20,280 nt of DNA from an uncultured Acetatifactor sp. (GTDB lineage Bacteria; Bacillota; Clostridia; Lachnospirales; Lachnospiraceae), in contig CAJULV010000068.1 of assembly GCA_910587555.1 (NCBI GenBank), positions 1 through 20,280 of the forward strand, in the 5' to 3' direction. The notes under the pieces were generated by a model. It did not search any database, had not been told where the DNA came from, and was given only the letters and a program-made list of their open reading frames with translations. The position numbers and the translations under genes were made by a program. Every line of letters begins with the position of its first letter. Positions within the stretch are counted from its first letter, which is position 1. Below are positions 19,800 through 20,280 of the stretch, one piece after another.

Positions 19800-20280
19800 A
19801 CAGAAAACAGTACGAAGCAATGCGGAGGAAACTGATGGATGAGGCGCAGCAGCTTCTGGATGCAGGAAAGGCTGCAGAGGCCAACGCAAAGATGGAAGAG
19901 ATCAGGGCCCTGGATGAGCAGTGGGATGCCATTGCCCAGGCAGCGGCCAACCTGGCGGCGCTGAACGGTACCCAGACAGCCCGGAACCCCTTGGACGGAC
20001 CGGAAGATTCCTTCGGCATGGAGGACGGAACAGGGGAGGATTCTCCCAAGGTTCTGGCATGGAAGTCGGAAGAATACAAAACCGCATGGGCAAAGCACCT
20101 TATGGGCAGGAGCCTCACAGATGGGGAAAGGGAAAGTTTCCTGATGGTTAACGAAGCGTTTACCCACACTACATCCAATACAGCCGTTGTCATTCCGGAG
20201 ACGGTGAGCAAAGGGATATGGGAGCTTGCCGGGGAGTATTATCCCTACTTTGAGGATGTGGCAAAGACCTATGTAAACGG
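19796..20280 (+). CDS. Major capsid protein, HK97-like (partial, runs off the window)
   Basis: First ~161 residues. ATG after GAGAGGAGAG. The N-terminal helical, charged region (residues 1-60: RKQYEAMRRKLMDEAQQLLD and so on) is the delta/scaffold domain of HK97-like capsids. It is followed by a linker where the preceding protease would cut, then the start of the capsid fold (FLMVNEAFTHTTSNTAVVIP, followed by ETVSKGIWELAG). The C-terminal part lies beyond the window. Confidence 0.88.
   Translation, partial: MNRKQYEAMRRKLMDEAQQLLDAGKAAEANAKMEEIRALDEQWDAIAQAAANLAALNGTQTARNPLDGPEDSFGMEDGTGEDSPKVLAWKSEEYKTAWAKHLMGRSLTDGERESFLMVNEAFTHTTSNTAVVIPETVSKGIWELAGEYYPYFEDVAKTYVN

Overview
The window looks like part of a tailed-phage genome (prophage) from a Firmicute, most likely a gut Lachnospiraceae (Clostridium/Enterocloster/Blautia-type) host. 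The evidence is strong AGGAGG-type ribosome binding sites, many TTG/GTG starts, a PcfJ-like protein, a DUF7666-like protein, and an HK97-type head module (P27 small terminase, large terminase, portal, ClpP-like protease, HK97-like capsid). No integrase, repressor, lysis or tail gene is visible; these would lie outside the window. Taxonomy is inferred from family resemblance only.

Region 1 (1-3800) is an unusual accessory array. A repeat of about 100 bp occurs five times in the same orientation (R1-R5), plus a truncated sixth copy (R0). Between consecutive repeats lies one convergent gene pair: a small plus-strand ORF with a strong ribosome site at the repeat's right edge, and a minus-strand ORF transcribed leftward from the next repeat. 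Every full repeat carries a sigma-70-like minus-strand promoter (TTGCTA-like, 17 bp, TATACT) and an inverted repeat at the predicted transcript start. Units 0, 2 and 3 pair a 31-50 residue hydrophobic peptide with a cytosolic-domain-plus-membrane-anchor protein. Units 1 and 4 pair two small soluble proteins. At the left edge an ISL3 transposase fragment and a divergent pair of ribbon-helix-helix regulators have replaced part of another unit; positions 1-55 duplicate 1191-1245 exactly.

Region 2 (3811-14136) is a continuous plus-strand early operon that starts directly from the last repeat. It holds an excisionase-like HTH protein, several small unknowns, an RNase H-like protein with altered active-site residues, DUF7666 and PcfJ-like proteins, a ParB/HTH-like protein, an HNH-like zinc protein and a zinc/HTH protein. 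These are followed by a replication initiator whose gene contains six 12-bp iterons beside an A-rich tract (candidate phage origin), more small proteins, and a sigma-like late regulator of ArpU/DUF1492 type. A 16-bp perfect palindrome, GTTGCACCGGTGCAAC, occurs three times, each time 3-9 nt after a stop codon.

Region 3 (14153-14874) is a minus-strand HicA-HicB toxin-antitoxin operon with a near-consensus promoter buried in a long inverted repeat. Region 4 (15067-20280) is the plus-strand packaging and head module: HNH nuclease, small unknown, TerS, TerL, portal, protease and a capsid gene cut by the window end. The order early genes, late regulator, HNH, terminase and head fits a temperate siphovirus. 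The array at the head of the early operon is the part that known phage biology explains least.
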